Shown here: positions 24,401 through 36,186 of the stretch, piece after piece
Layout of the letters: every line of letters starts with the position of its first letter
Position numbering within the stretch: position 1 is the stretch's first letter
NCBI RefSeq assembly: GCF_019175385.1
Contig: NC_083339.1
Coordinates: forward strand, 29,727,637 to 29,791,636
Source of the DNA: Lycium barbarum
Lineage: Eukaryota; Streptophyta; Magnoliopsida; Solanales; Solanaceae
DNA length: 64,000 bases
Direction: 5' to 3'
Notes under the pieces: model-generated
The model's database searches: none
Told to the model about the DNA's origin: nothing
The model's input: the letters and a program-made list of their open reading frames with translations, nothing else
Program-made: the position numbers and the translations under genes

Positions 24401-27400
24401 AGTCACTCAGAAGAAAGTCACCAGGATCCTTAATTGCTTCTCGCAGTGGCTTGAATTTTAACACTTTAGGCTCCTTGACCTGAGTGACAATACCCCCTCT
24501 TTCATATGCTGCATAGTTTGTGGTGTCCTCTTCAATAGTAAATGAATATGGCCTTGCACTTTTTATTTTTCTAGGCTTCCCATCATTCAGCTCTGTCATA
24601 CCCCTCACTTCAGAAAATATAACCAAGTCCCCGTCCTGAAACTCAAGCCTCTCATCATCAATACATGCCACAAGAGCAGGGTTGTCATTGCTTATAGACG
24701 CAATGATTCCTGTGTGGGGATCCTCACCATCAACATCAGCAACTGTAAATTCAGGGCCAAAGTCACAAAACACACTACCAAAAAGGCCTCGAACTTCAGC
24801 TTTGATGAAAGCAATTGGAGGCTGGTGCTTATGACAGTAATCATCAAATTCAACAGCCTTCTCTAAGCTGATATCTGTAAAAACAACGGCCTGCAGATAA
24901 AGTATAGTGCATTAAGGATGTTACTGCCCCCACAACCATGTCAGGATGTTAGTAACATAATTTTCATATCACTAACACCAATTGCTAGCATTGAACCAAA
25001 TGCTTCACCGCCAAAACAGTAGGACACTCAAATAAATTGCCATTGACATAGTTAAGACAATTCATCCTTGAGAAGTCGTAATGACTGTCACTTTCCACAA
25101 TAAATGTGAACACAGGTCGCTTCTGTTCTATGAAAACGTAATCATTATCAGTGTATCGTGGAAAGCAACTACAATTCTATTTAACTAGTATTTTATTTTA
25201 TTTAAATTAGATCTCAGTTTGGCTGGTATTTGGCCATTTCCTTTTTGCATTATAGTAGCAATTTTTACAAATTTAGGAGCTTTTTTTAGATAGGTAAAAT
25301 TTTCCAAGAGCTTTAACCTTGACAAATCAAATAAATTGGAGATGTTCTTTTTATATAGGGAAATAAATTAGAGATATACGCAGTTAATCAGAACATAGGT
25401 CATTTCTGTTCTGGGAAATGTTTCTGAGTAAGGTAGCAGTAATTTATGCTCTGGAAAATTTCAAAATGATCACTTTCGAATGGAAAATCTCATCGACTGT
25501 CACTTTCCATAATTAATTCGAACAAAGGTCGTTTCCTTTCTTATAAAATGTTAACCATTATCACTATTACAGGGAAAGCAACCACAACTTCGTTTAACTA
25601 TGCTTATAGTTAAATTAGATCTTGGTTTGATTAGAGACTTGTATGTCAATATAGGGGTAAGCACGAGATCTAGAGCTCCTATCTTGTCCTAACCGAATAG
25701 AGCAGAATCGATTTAGACAATTTTTATTGGCAACCCCAACTAATTTGGGACCGACTTAAAACTACTGTATCAACAGTTGTACAATCAGTAAGTCATTGAG
25801 ACACAAAATACATGCATAATTGTTCAAATCAATAACACCAGGCACATGTCTACTTGCCTGAAAATTAGAAAGCTGTTCTGTAGTCAACGCATTCGTCAAC
25901 GTAGAGATAATGACAGCATTGTTTAGCTCTTGCAATTTCTGGATGGAAGCAAGTGCCCTATTCTTCCCAACGTCCTCCTCTGTGAAGATAAAATTGCTAG
26001 ATAGATCCCACAATTCCACATTTCCTTCATCGTGCAAAGTAACGGACTTCACACCCGCAAGAATAAGATTCTTGGCTGCAATAAGGAAGCACAATTCTGT
26101 TATATCACAGATTTTTAACAGGAATTGTTCAGAATTGTTGTCACATTCAGCACTTGGACGACTCTCAATCAATTATTCCTCTTGTTATCAGTTATCGCTA
26201 TCTCGAAAATGAACAAAGGGTCACTGAAAGAGCACATACAAAACATCTATAATCAATCAACTAAGCATCATTATCCGTTCTACTGAAAGCATCATTATCC
26301 GTTCTACTGTATTCAGGCCCATTTCAATCCAATGCTAAATTATTTTTAAAAAAAACTACTATTACGTAAACAAAAAAAGATACAGGGAAAGAACAGTCAC
26401 TATTAATCTCTCTGGAACATTATATTTAAAAAGATCACCAAGAATGCACACCAATTTAATGCAATAAGGAAACACGATTCTGTTATATCAGATTTTAAGA
26501 GAAAGTGTTCTTTGCTGCAATAAAGAAACACGATTCAGCACATTGATGACTCACAATCAAGTATTCCTCTCATTATCAGTTATCACTATCTCGAAAATCT
26601 ACAAAACTAGGTCACCATAAGAGCACATGCAAAACATACATTATCATTCGACTAGGCATCATTATCCATTCTACTGTATTAAGGCCTATTTCATTCTAAT
26701 GCTAAATTATTTGTAAAAAGTAAAAACCCTACTACTGATTAGATAAACAAAAATAAAATACATGAAAAGAGCCATCACCAATACAGTCTCTGGGATATTA
26801 TTTTGGGAAACTTACCTAAATGTACCCTTCAGCCATCTAGTTTACCAAACATGACCGAAGTATACAATACCTATACACTTCAGCTGTATCGTTAGTGTAT
26901 AGGTATGTTCATAATATGTATAGGTATGTATTGTTTTTTGATAAGTATGTATACGTATGTATAGTATATGTATATTTAGTATAAACTATACACTACCTAC
27001 ACACTGTGTACATATTTTGTAAACTAGATAACCAAATGGTATTTGGCTATAATATTCCCAATGCACTGCGCAAAATTGGAAATGAAAACTTTACAAAGAA
27101 GAAAGTAAATCATACTTCATTATAATCTCCTTTGGCGCCAATTTCGAGCTTACAATCCCAGGACAGTAAATATCAAAAGGAAAAAGGAAACACAATACTT
27201 TTATATCAGAGACTTCAACAGAAAGTGTTCAATATTGGTGTCCTATTCAGCACATTGAGGACTCGCAATCAAGTATTCCCCTTGTTATCAGTTATCACTA
27301 TCTCGAAAATCTACAAAACTAGGTCACTGAAAGAGCACATACATTATCAATCAACTAGGCATCATTGTCCATTCTACTGCATTCATTCAATGCTAAATTT

Positions 27401-28794
27401 CAAAAAAAAAAAAAAAAACTACTATTATATAAACAAAATATTACAGGAAAAAACAATCACTATTAATCTCTATGGAACATTATATTTTTTTTGAAAAAAA
27501 TGCAAATGCAGAACATACATTATCAATCAACTAGGCGTTATTATCCATTCTACTGTATCCCGGCCTATTTCATTCCAATGCTAAATTATTTGTAATAAAA
27601 CACAGTATTAGCTAAACAAAATAAAATACATGAAAAGAACCGTCACCAATAAACTTTCTGGAACATTATTTTGGGAAACTTACATAAATATACCCTTCGG
27701 CCATCTAGTCTATCAAATAAGGCCGAAGTATACACTACCTATACACTTTGATTGTATAGGTACTGTATAGGTATGCACAGTACATGTATATTTAGTATAA
27801 ACTATACACTACCTATACACTGTGTACATATTTTGTAAACTAGATAGAACGAATAGTATTTGGCTGTAATTTTCTCAATGCACACCAATTTCATGCGCAA
27901 AAATTGGAAATGAAAACTTCACAAAGAAGAAAACGAATCATACATCAGTATGTTCTCCTTCGATGCCAGATTTCAAGCTTAGAATTCCAGCACAGTCAAT
28001 ATCATGAGGAATAAATACAGAAAAAACAAGAAATACATACCGATTATTTGTAAAAAAAAATACAATTAGATAAACAAAAATAAAATACAGGAAAAGAATC
28101 ATCACTAATAATTACTGGAACATTATATTTAAGAGAATGCACACCAATTTCATGCGCGAAAATTGGAAATGAAAACTTAACAAAGAAGAAAATAAATCAT
28201 ACTTAGTATATTCTTCTTTGATGCCAGATTTCAAGCTTGCAAAACATAAATTATCAATCAACTAGGCATCATTATCCATTCTACCATACTTAGGCCTGTT
28301 TCATTCCAATTTTCAACCTTGTATAAAGTGTATATAATAGTGCATAAAAGGTGTTTATACACAAATATGGGCTAAATCGTGTAACAAACTCAAAACACGG
28401 GTAGACATAGAGCGTAATTTTCCCGAACATAAATCATTACTTCAGTATAAATACCAGATTTGAAGCTTACAATTCCAGCACAGTAAATAGCAAATGAATA
28501 AATAAAAAAAGGTATACCGATTTCAGCGCCAAGTCCTTGTAAGCCAGAAAGGAGAACATTAGAAGCAAAAAGCCTCCGCATAGTTTCACGTCCATAAACG
28601 GCGAGTTGACGGCTATGAAGATCCTCATCTATATCACCAGACGACATCGGTGATTTGCCGTTAGTCGCCGCAGCGGCGTTACCGTTAACTCCCATGGATG
28701 ACGAATCACCAGTAACGGCGTCGGACTTGTGTTTCTTCGTCGTTAAGGGATCCACTGAAACAGCGTCGTCAGATGACCTCTTCACAGGAAGCAT
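21446..28794 (-). CDS. UBA1: Ubiquitin-activating enzyme E1 (six coding exons)
   Basis: E1 uses ATP to adenylate ubiquitin and holds it as a thioester before passing it to E2s, in cytosol and nucleus. Exons on the minus strand: 28794-28518, 26075-25858, 24891-24097, 23702-22834, 22756-22324, 22042-21446; phases join cleanly to 1062 residues, the usual plant E1 size. Visible parts: first ThiF-like half ([29 protein letters not shown] across the first junction), second adenylation domain with [11 protein letters not shown] (nucleotide loop about 481-486), catalytic cysteine in PMCTVHSFP (about Cys638), and a C-terminal ubiquitin-fold domain ending [11 protein letters not shown] start at MLPVKRSS (28794) because the upstream in-frame ATG at 28827 falls inside a probable 5'-UTR intron (28902-28808). 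Introns 1, 3, 4 and 5 are GT-AG; intron 2 reads GC-AG. UBA1 is a family-level name; plants often have several copies. Confidence 0.93.
22297..22323 (-). repeat. CT/GA microsatellite adjoining an E1 splice donor
   Basis: On the minus strand intron 5 of the E1 gene opens GTTCTCTCTC and runs straight into about 12 CT units. The donor G is at 22323 and the repeat begins two bases later, so repeat length changes act right next to the 5' splice site. Confidence 0.75.
25083..25628. repeat. Pair of ~130-bp direct repeats in E1 intron 2
   Basis: Two diverged copies, about 25083-25220 and 25495-25628. Both start GACTGTCACTTTCCA, include AACA(C/A)AGGTCG and GGAAAGCAAC and end AAATTAGATCT. They account for much of this 965-bp intron. 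Confidence 0.65.
26210..28300. repeat. Degenerate repeat cluster filling E1 intron 1
   Basis: The 2.4-kb intron holds about five copies of a motif around ATCAATCAACTAGGCATCAT (near 26250, 26650, 27345, 27520 and 28250). It also holds two copies of a ~200-bp block (about 26805-27060 and 27665-27880) starting GGGAAACTTAC and rich in CTATACACTACC-like phrases. Non-coding. This looks like repeated local duplication of repeat-derived sequence rather than one insertion. Confidence 0.7.
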
Positions 28795-28807
28795 AAAGTC
28801 CTGTGAA

Positions 28808-28902
28808 CTGTTCCATTTTTCAATCATAATTAAATCAACACAAAAAAAAAAAACAAAAAAAATTGTAAATTGAGAGATATGGATGTGAGAAGGGTACCGT
28901 AC
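28808..28902 (-). other. Probable 5'-UTR intron of the E1 gene
   Basis: On the minus strand, donor CTG|GTACGG at 28902 and acceptor GGAACAG at 28810-28808, with a T-rich tract between them. Splicing would remove the ATG at 28827 and leave MLPVKRSS as first codon. A second acceptor, TTCACAG, 7 bp further on is possible. Inferred from sequence only. Confidence 0.5.
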
Positions 28903-29173
28903 CAGAAATGTGAGAATATGAAGGGAGTGAGATGTGCGTGATGATGATTAGGGTTTGTGTGTTGTTTGATGTGAGCTTAGAGAGAAAGTAGAGGTGTGCT
29001 TTTTGTGTGTGGGTTTCGTATTGAACGATAATGGGAAAATGAAGGAAGATTCTTTTGGGTGGGCCGAAATGGAATGCAAATCTCTGAATTCCTTTTGGGC
29101 TTTTTGGATCTTTATAGAGAACGGGTCGGGTATGGGTTAAACGGGCGGGTTTCCGAAAGAATTGGGTAATTTC

Positions 29174-30804
29174 ATGATGAGCTTGCCCTCCGTCAAAATT
29201 AAGGGCAAATTTGTGTAACGGGAAAGGGGTATATTTGGATCGAAACTCAAACAAAGGGTTTATTTAAACTATTTTTATAATACTTGGGTATATATTGACC
29301 CCTTTACGAATTGACACCACATGGTCGTTCGACTGAGTGCCAAGAAATTATATCTAATGGCTTTGAAGATGGGCGGTCTTGAACTTTTGATCCCCACTTG
29401 TTCTATGGGAAAATCTTCAAGGTCAAAAGCCAAAATTTGTTGAACTTAAAGTTTTGCTCATAAGGCAAGCGAGATCAAAAGTTCAAGACCACCCACCTTC
29501 GGCACTATCCTCGTAAATCAATGGCACAAAAATAGTTGAACTTTCGACTTATTTCCCGTCTTAGTTAATTGTTTACAGTAAAGCCAAAACAAGTTTTCTG
29601 CCATCAAACCATCTTCTTCCTCGGCCATTTGTTTCACGTTGTTAACCATCATCCTGACTCAACGTAACTTCTTTTTTGTTAGAAAATTTCTTCTTTAATT
29701 TTCTCTGCATGCCACTGTCAACCACCACCGGTACCTCTTTTTGCACTCCACTACTTCCACTATTCAATGTTTCCTCCAGCAAGATTACCTGAAGAAACTA
29801 CTTTTAGAGATTTAAAATTTTAAAACGAATTTGAGATTTCAGATAGATTTGAAATTTTAGACAAATAACACTGAAGAACTTTTCTATTTAAATTAAAATC
29901 CACACTCTAGACTCTTCATCAACCATTTTTTAAAGTCCTTGACTAATACTGTCTACTGCGACTATTCCAACCATTTCTGTGCCTACCTCACGTGCCTTTG
30001 TGGATATGGCCGGTGGTTATGATGAGCTTGCCTTCCAACAAAATTAAGGGCATATTTGTGTAACGGGAAAGGGGTATATTTGGATCGAAACTCAAACGAA
30101 GGGTTTATTTAAACTAGTTTTTATATTACATGGCTATATTTGACCCCTTTACGAATTGACACCACATGGTCGTTCGACTGAGTACAGGAAATTATATCTA
30201 ATAGCTTTGAAAATGGACGTTTTTGAACTTTTGATTCCTACCTGTTCCATGGGCAAATCTTCAAGGTCAAAAGGCAAAATTTGTTGAACTTAAAGTTTTC
30301 CTCATAAGGCAAGCGAGATCAAAAGTTCAAGACCATCCACCTTCAGGGCTATCCTTGTAAATCAATGGCACACAAATAGTTGAACTCCCGACTTATTGCC
30401 CGTCTCAGCTATTTGTTTCACGTTGTTAACCATCATCCTGACTCAACGTAACTTCTTTTTTTCGTTAGAAAATTTCTTCTTTAATTTTCTCTGCATGCCA
30501 CTGCCAACCACCACCAGTACCTCTTTTTTCACTCCATTACTTCCACTATTCAATGTTTCCTCCAACAAGCTCACCTAAAGAAACTACTTTTAGAGATTTA
30601 AAATTTTAAAACGAATTTGAGATTTCAGATAAATTTGACATTTTAGACAAATAACACTGAAGAACTTTTCTATTTAAATTAAAATCCACAGTCTAGACTC
30701 TTCATCAACCATTTTTTAAAGTCCTTGACTAATACTGTCTACTGCGACTATTCCAACTATTTTTACGCTTACCTCACTTGCATTTGTGGATATGGCTGGT
30801 GGTT
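29174..30804. repeat. Tandem duplication (845 + 786 bp) upstream of the E1 gene
   Basis: Unit 1 (29174-30018) and unit 2 (30019-30804) are head-to-tail copies. Both begin ATGATGAGCTTGCC and both end TGGATATGGC(C/T)GGTGGTT. Unit 2 lacks about 60 bp present in unit 1 near 29560-29625. No coding capacity. Unit 1 starts about 380 bp upstream of the E1 ATG, so the duplication displaced upstream promoter sequence. Confidence 0.9.
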
Positions 30805-30994
30805 ATGATGTTTTACTGTGGTGTTGCGGCAGAGAATATATGAAAATGAGGGGAAATGGATTTTTGTGGCAGTAGAGGATGATGTCTTCTTCTTTTATAT
30901 GTAACATGTATATCATTGTATCGATGAATATCACTATATATATGTTCATATCAATGTGTAATATTGTATATATTGATTGTATATCCTTCTCTTC

Positions 30995-31039
<45 letters not shown>

Positions 31040-32549
31040 TATGTTTTCTCAAAAAAAATTCTTTTAATTAAAACGAGCTTAATAGAATAATCTAATGGCC
31101 TTGAAGTACATGTGGGCCTACATGAGGGTAACGGAGTCGTCGGGATACTTGAAATTACCATAGCACAAGTTGGAAGGCCTAAATAAAGTGAGCAAATGCT
31201 AACTTAAAGATCAAAAAGGGATCTTGACTGTCCTTATGCCAAGGCACTGTAGATATGGATGCTAGACTAGTTGAGACATCAAACATCAATTGGGAACTGG
31301 TCATTTGAGATTACATGGATAAACATGAAAGCTAGAAGGAAATTTGGACATTAGGCTATTTTTACCTGTGTATTTGGCATGTTGGTGTATCCGATTTGGA
31401 GTAGAAATGTGATCAGATTCCAAAAAAGGTCGGGACTACTTTAGCAGACAGATTGTGTAGAGAAATTGCTCAGCATATACACATCAGAGGCAGGACTATC
31501 TCCAGCTAGTAGAGACCTCTTATTGCTTTACATTCTTATCCTTAGGTCTTGTTAGGAGAACTCGTGTATTTCTAGCCATTTTCTTTGTATTTATTTTTCT
31601 TGTTGAGCTGTAGTGTGTATAGGATTTTGTTTTGTTAATAGGAGTGTAGATGGTTGATTTGTACAAAACATTTTTTGATGAATAGAATGAACAATTTACC
31701 CCAAAAAAAATGCTGACTTAAAGATATTAAACTAATGATGAACTTGGGAATAATAGAAGCAAACCTAGCCCACCAATCATAGGGATGGTTCAACCACGTC
31801 TATTTCTAGAAAGAAAAGAAAATTGAAGTTTCAAAGACAAGGGCCAACTTTCCATGATTGGCCATCACTGGTTACGCTTTACTGAAACGAAATGAGGAAA
31901 GAAAGGGAGAAATCAACTCTGGGTGCAACTAGGGGTGTCAATTAAGGCTAAAAAATTAATGACTCATTCAACACGTAGAATTTCACATTTAGGCATAAGA
32001 TAATTTAGCCATGGGATAAATATTAACTCGCCTAACATCATCTATTTAGTCATGGGCAAAAAAAGAAAATATAAGTTGAATTGAAATGCAAATCAGGAGT
32101 ACATGAACAAGGTTGGTGCACCGCATGGCTATAGCAGCAAAGTAGGGTAAGGTATGATGAAGAATTACGTGTCAAAACAGTGAAGTAAACAAAATCTAAT
32201 TAGGCGTGGAAAAAAAATGAACAAAAGAAAATGAAAAAAAAAATCTGTGGGAAGAGTATGGATGAAGTGGGAGGGAGAGAAATTAGATGGAAGGTGATGT
32301 CACATTGTTAGAAGGTGAGATTTGGACCGCTCTCATTTTTGTTTTTCTCCCAAATGGGGACCTCTTCTCTCTTCTCTAAACTCAATTCTTCCTATTCTAC
32401 AGGATTGGAGCTTGGAATCCATTAATGGATTGTTGAATAGTTTAGCTCAACTTGTGTAATCCATATTTCTTATCAATAATACAATTTGTCCTACTTTCTC
32501 TAACCATTCTCGGTTACAATTGTGTTATATTTACAAGTCCATTACAGCT
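30805..32549. other. Spacer with AT microsatellite, no clear gene
   Basis: Contains an (AT)n tract at about 30999-31034. The stretch 31080-31700 ends in a T-rich, poly(A)-site-like text (GATGAATAGAATGAAC) that could be the 3' tail of a non-LTR element, but no domain is readable. Confidence 0.45.
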
Positions 32550-33166
32550 ATGGCGTCAGAGACTGGTACAGTTGAACTAGAAGTGTGTCGTAATGCAGAA
32601 GAAATTGAAGGTGAGAAGTTTCCCACAGAATTGTGTAATGATATTTTAACCAAGATTCTCCTCTTCCTCCCAGCAAGACCTCTTTTCAGGTTCACACTTT
32701 TTTTTTCAAAAGATGGCTTGCTCTCATCTATGAACCCTATACTTCTTCCCGTTGGATCCTCAAGGCTCCCCAAGTGCCCTAATTCTGCAAAATGTGTATC
32801 TTCCCCCAAACCCTTTTAGCATTTCCCTCAAAGATGACGAAATCCATCCTGGAGTCATCGATTTTGTTGAAGATGATTCCAGTGACTCTGTCGTATTTGA
32901 AATTAACCATTCTTGTGATGGTTTAATTGTTTGTCGCTATTTTAAAAAAGTAAGTAAGCCCGAAACTCCTGAGACGAACATTGTCTGTAACTCAACCACA
33001 GAGCAATTTCCTACTCTTCCATCCCCAAGTGTGAGTTTCCACTAGACCTGAGTTTGACCGTTGACCATTCAATATCACCTCATTACAAAGTTATTAATAT
33101 AGGATTTTTACGTACTGAGATATACTCTTCAGAGACAAACTCCTGGAGGTAAAGAGGAACTCGGTT

Positions 33167-33360
33167 ATCAAAACAATTTAAAGACAAAGGGGATTGTGGT
33201 AAGACAGTTTACTTCAATGGAGCAATCTTCTGGGTATTATTTTGATATTAAGAGAGAAGTTTTTCATTCTCACCCACTGTCAAAAAAGGATGTAGAATAC
33301 TACTGCGGGTGTGTCGGTGAACAATTGTGTCTGGTTGGCTCTTCAGCCAGCGAGCAGGCC
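33167..33360 (+). repeat. Direct repeat copy A flanking the hAT-like element
   Basis: Starts ATCAAAACAATTTAAAGACA and abuts the left end of the element at 33361. Copy B (34601-34825) starts with the same bases right after the element's last base. Copy A lacks about 20 bp near 33230 and a few bases at its end relative to B. Confidence 0.88.
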
Positions 33361-34600
33361 CAGTGTTTTCAAAAACAGTTTCAGAACTCGTCCTGAGGCT
33401 CGGGCGAGGCACTAGCAAAATGCCCCGGGGCTCAAGTGTGGGGCTTAGTTCCTATGACGCTTATGCTTAAGCGCCCGACTGTACGCCCTAAACACGCCTA
33501 ATGCCTAAGGTTTGGGGCTAGCCTAACAGTTCTTACACAAATTTTATGTTAAATTCTTTAATTAAAATCGTTGACCCTCATAATTCTTTAACAAATGAAT
33601 GATACTTGATAGTTTTTCATCTATATAAATAAAAAGATTAGGTGTAACTCAAATAACAAGTCGTGGTATTGCATATTTACTATTTGAGAACATCGTGGGG
33701 GTGAATATTACTTAATATTTCTTTTAAAATACATAGTCGATTTGTATATTTTCATCCGTCATTTGTCTTTTGTCCTATCACCTATGTATCAGAATTATCA
33801 TATTTTATTATTTCACTATTTAAAAGTAAATTTAATTTTATTCATGAAGGAGTTACGTTTTAATTATGATACTAATAAAGTTTATTGATATAAAATGAAC
33901 AGTATGATTGTAATATTGTTTTAAGAAATTGTGGTTTTTCATTGTTTAAAAGTTAAGATGTTAGAGTTGATTTTGTATTTCATAATAGCTTTTATTTCAT
34001 TGTATTATTTATACTTATAAAATTATGTTATATATAATTACAAATTGTAAGCTGGGTGGCTAGAGGGTGAGGCTAGTAAAGCTTTTGCTTTAGGCCCTCA
34101 AACTTTTGACGCCCCAAATTTTTTTACCGATGAATTTAATGGTATAAGTTTCTCTTAGATAATATTGAAAATTGTAAAAAAAAGTACAAAATATATAACA
34201 AAAGAAAGAAAAAACACTATCTACTTTTTAAGACCAATATTTTAGAACTTTGAACTAAACTACTCAAATCTTCATATTATTAAATAAAGTTTTTACAATA
34301 ACATCCTAGGTAATATCTTTAAAACACATGGCTAATATCTTTATTGACTTGAATTGATCCCCACTAACATAAATACTAATGTTACTATATGAAGTAAAAG
34401 ACAACAAGTATGAAAAGTAAAAAAGGCAACTTTTACAGTTTTCTTCTATTTTTTATGTAATTTTGTTTATTTAAAAATATTTATTGTAATTATATTATTT
34501 TACGAAATACTAAAAATCAAATACCCGTGTCTCGGGCCTTACGCCTCGCCGAGGCAAATGTGAAACACCTCGTCTTATGCCCCCGCCTTTTAAAATACTG
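33361..34600. mobile_element. hAT-like element with CAGTGTTTT ends
   Basis: A 1240-bp element. Left end CAGTGTTTTCAAAAAC; right end, reversed, CAGTATTTTAAAAGGCGGGG. Subterminal regions at both ends are rich in GCC/GAGGC motifs (GGCGAGGCACT; CTCGCCGAGGC). No transposase is readable. It contains a truncated second hAT end at about 34052. The same right end recurs as a fragment at 39941-40018. Instead of an 8-bp duplication it is bordered by a direct repeat of about 200 bp. Confidence 0.75.
34052..34170 (+). mobile_element. Truncated hAT left end
   Basis: TAGAGGGTGAGGCTAGTAAAG followed by GCTTTTGCTTTAGGCCC matches the start of the hAT at 14138 (GGCTGGAGGG...GCAATTGCTTTAGGCCCC). The other end was not found. 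It lies within the CAGTGTTTT element. Confidence 0.5.
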
Positions 34601-34825
34601 ATCAAAACAATTTAAAGACAAAGGGAATCGTGGTAAGACAGTTTACTTCAATGGCGCAATCTTTTGCGTATTAAGTTTGTTAGGTACCTTTTACTATTTT
34701 GATATTAAGAGTGAAGTTTTGCATTCTCATCCACAGCCAAAAAGGGATGTAGAATACTCCTGCGGGTGTGTGGGTGAACATTTGTATCTGGTTGGCTCTT
34801 CAGCCAGCGAGTAGTCGGAGCAGCC
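34601..34825 (+). repeat. Direct repeat copy B flanking the hAT-like element
   Basis: Begins at the base after the element and repeats 33167-33360. It keeps the fuller version of the F-box-associated sequence, including a segment near 34670-34690 missing from copy A. Confidence 0.88.
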
Positions 34826-35134
34826 TCAACTTGACATTCTTGAATTAAGAAATGACTGTTTATCTTGAAGCATAAAACATCACATTGATCTACGTGACAT
34901 TACAGATGTTTAACAATTGGAATTTAATGTGCTTTCTGCTATTGCAAGAGAAAGGAATCAGGAACCCTATTTGGTCATCCGCGTACAGCACCGAGTCGTA
35001 TTAATCAGCTTTAAAGATAATCATCGCATTAGGAAATGCAAGTTGCCGGAGTATTCTTATGGTGAAGGGTTGCCATTGAAATATTAGACAATTAGAGCTT
35101 ATCCTCTGATTGAGAACCCATTCTGGATAGGAGG

Positions 35135-35484
35135 TAACCGAGTAGCATAAGCCTGTAGTGATATAGGAAATGTGTTGGACATTTTTTGTTGCTCTATCTT
35201 ATGTAAAATGAGTCAGAATTTAGCCCAAAAAAAAAAAAACATTATCAGAAGATTACATGGTTAAAAGATTATAATGTAGTATCGACAGCAGAAAGCGAAC
35301 TTGCACAAGCAAAACCTAATAGTTTAAAACTTCTTAGGATTACTTAAACACATTGACGCTACCAAAGGAAATCTTCTTAATGTCTTAAAATAAGAGAAGG
35401 AATGGAGTTGGTTGAGGATTACTGGACACATTGACACTAATATTAGTTAATAACGATGATCTTATTATACATGAGGATATGTCA
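35135..35484. other. Spacer, no recognisable feature
   Basis: AT-rich non-coding DNA between the F-box pseudogene tail and a CACTA-type end, with an A run at about 35228-35240. Confidence 0.4.
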
Positions 35485-35599
35485 CACTACTAGAAAATCA
35501 TTGTTTCCCACTGAAAATTCTCGCTGACAAATATTCAGTGGCTATTCCCACAGATATTTTCATTAAATCAGTGAGAAAATAAAATCTACATATATTTTA

Positions 35600-35630
<31 letters not shown>
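35485..35630 (+). mobile_element. CACTA (En/Spm-like) terminus, partner end not seen
   Basis: CACTACTAGAAAATCATTG matches the CACTA-superfamily end. It is followed by short subterminal direct and inverted motifs (CCCACTGAAAAT, ATTCAGTGGC, ATCAGTGAGAAA) typical of CACTA subterminal regions. A (GT)10(AT)5 tract lies at 35601-35630. No matching TAGTG end was found downstream, so it is a truncated or solitary end. Confidence 0.6.
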
Positions 35631-35934
35631 TCCACCAAAAATCAGTGACAATATTTGGCACAAAAAATCACATAACTATTACACACTAACGTGCGTGGGA
35701 AAAAACTTCAAGAAGATATTTAATTATATATTAAATGGTTTCCCCCTGACACGGTGGAAATTTTATGGACCGGGTAAGAGGAGTTATAGAATTGTTATAT
35801 TGAGTCTAGAATCCTTTAATTTTTGTGTTTTGCACTTGAGTCCATTATTCTTTACACGTGAGTCGATCGTTGTAATGGAATTTGCTCGTTTTTCCTCTTC
35901 TTCTCTTTAGCATGCTTCTTCTTCCTCTTTCGGT

Positions 35935-36186
35935 TAGTATTAAAACCACATTCTTCTTAGATATTTCATCAAAGCAAACATGAGCATCATCCAATTTATC
36001 ACATTTAACATAAAACTCAAGTAAAGCACTACCGTCATATACATTAGATTCAAGCTTTCTCTGAATTACTTTCGCATGGATGGACTCCCCGAGTAATCGA
36101 AACTGCTGGCTGGTGAAGCAATGTAGCGCACTCACATAAGTCGTATCAGTAGGTGAGACATATACATCAATTTCATCTCTTCTCAT
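35935..36186 (-). pseudogene. PPR protein gene fragment
   Basis: About 80 codons of a pentatricopeptide-repeat protein of the PLS type, organelle RNA-binding factors in the intact family. GESIHAKVIQRKLESNVYDG, then SALLEFYVKCDKLDDAHVCF and DEISKKNVV match the order of two adjoining PPR repeats (typically ...IHAxVIKxGxxSDVxVxxALxxMYxKCG...). After KNVV the frame leaves the family pattern, and nothing upstream continues it. Too short to be a gene; probably a captured or residual exon piece between CACTA and copia sequences. Confidence 0.65.

Larger units (their letters stand above)
32550..35134 (+). pseudogene. F-box protein pseudogene, split by a transposon
   Basis: Begins MASETGTVELEVC, then an F-box: FPTELCNDILTKILLFLPAR (about residues 27-46), the motif that binds Skp1 in SCF ubiquitin ligases. 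A one-base shift before 32752 moves the reading into +1, where F-box-associated sequence follows (HSCDGLIVCRY, about 32910-32945). The segment FYYFDIKSEVLHSHPQP...CVGE occurs twice, at 33167-33360 (with a 20-bp deletion) and 34601-34825, on either side of a hAT-like element at 33361-34600. The second copy runs into a TAG (34811-34813), and the tail decays around 34826-35134 (SFKDNHRIRKCKLPEYSYGE). Not functional: frameshift, stop, insertion. Confidence 0.8.

Noticed and set aside
28795..28827. Upstream in-frame ATG as E1 start (adds 11 residues)
   Set aside because: The ATG lies inside a likely 5'-UTR intron (28902-28808), and MLPVKRSS is the more typical start.
28835..29254. 139-residue minus-strand frame directly upstream of the E1 gene
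   Set aside because: Overlaps the E1 5' untranslated region and presumed promoter; its sequence has no domain, and it would sit across the probable UTR intron.
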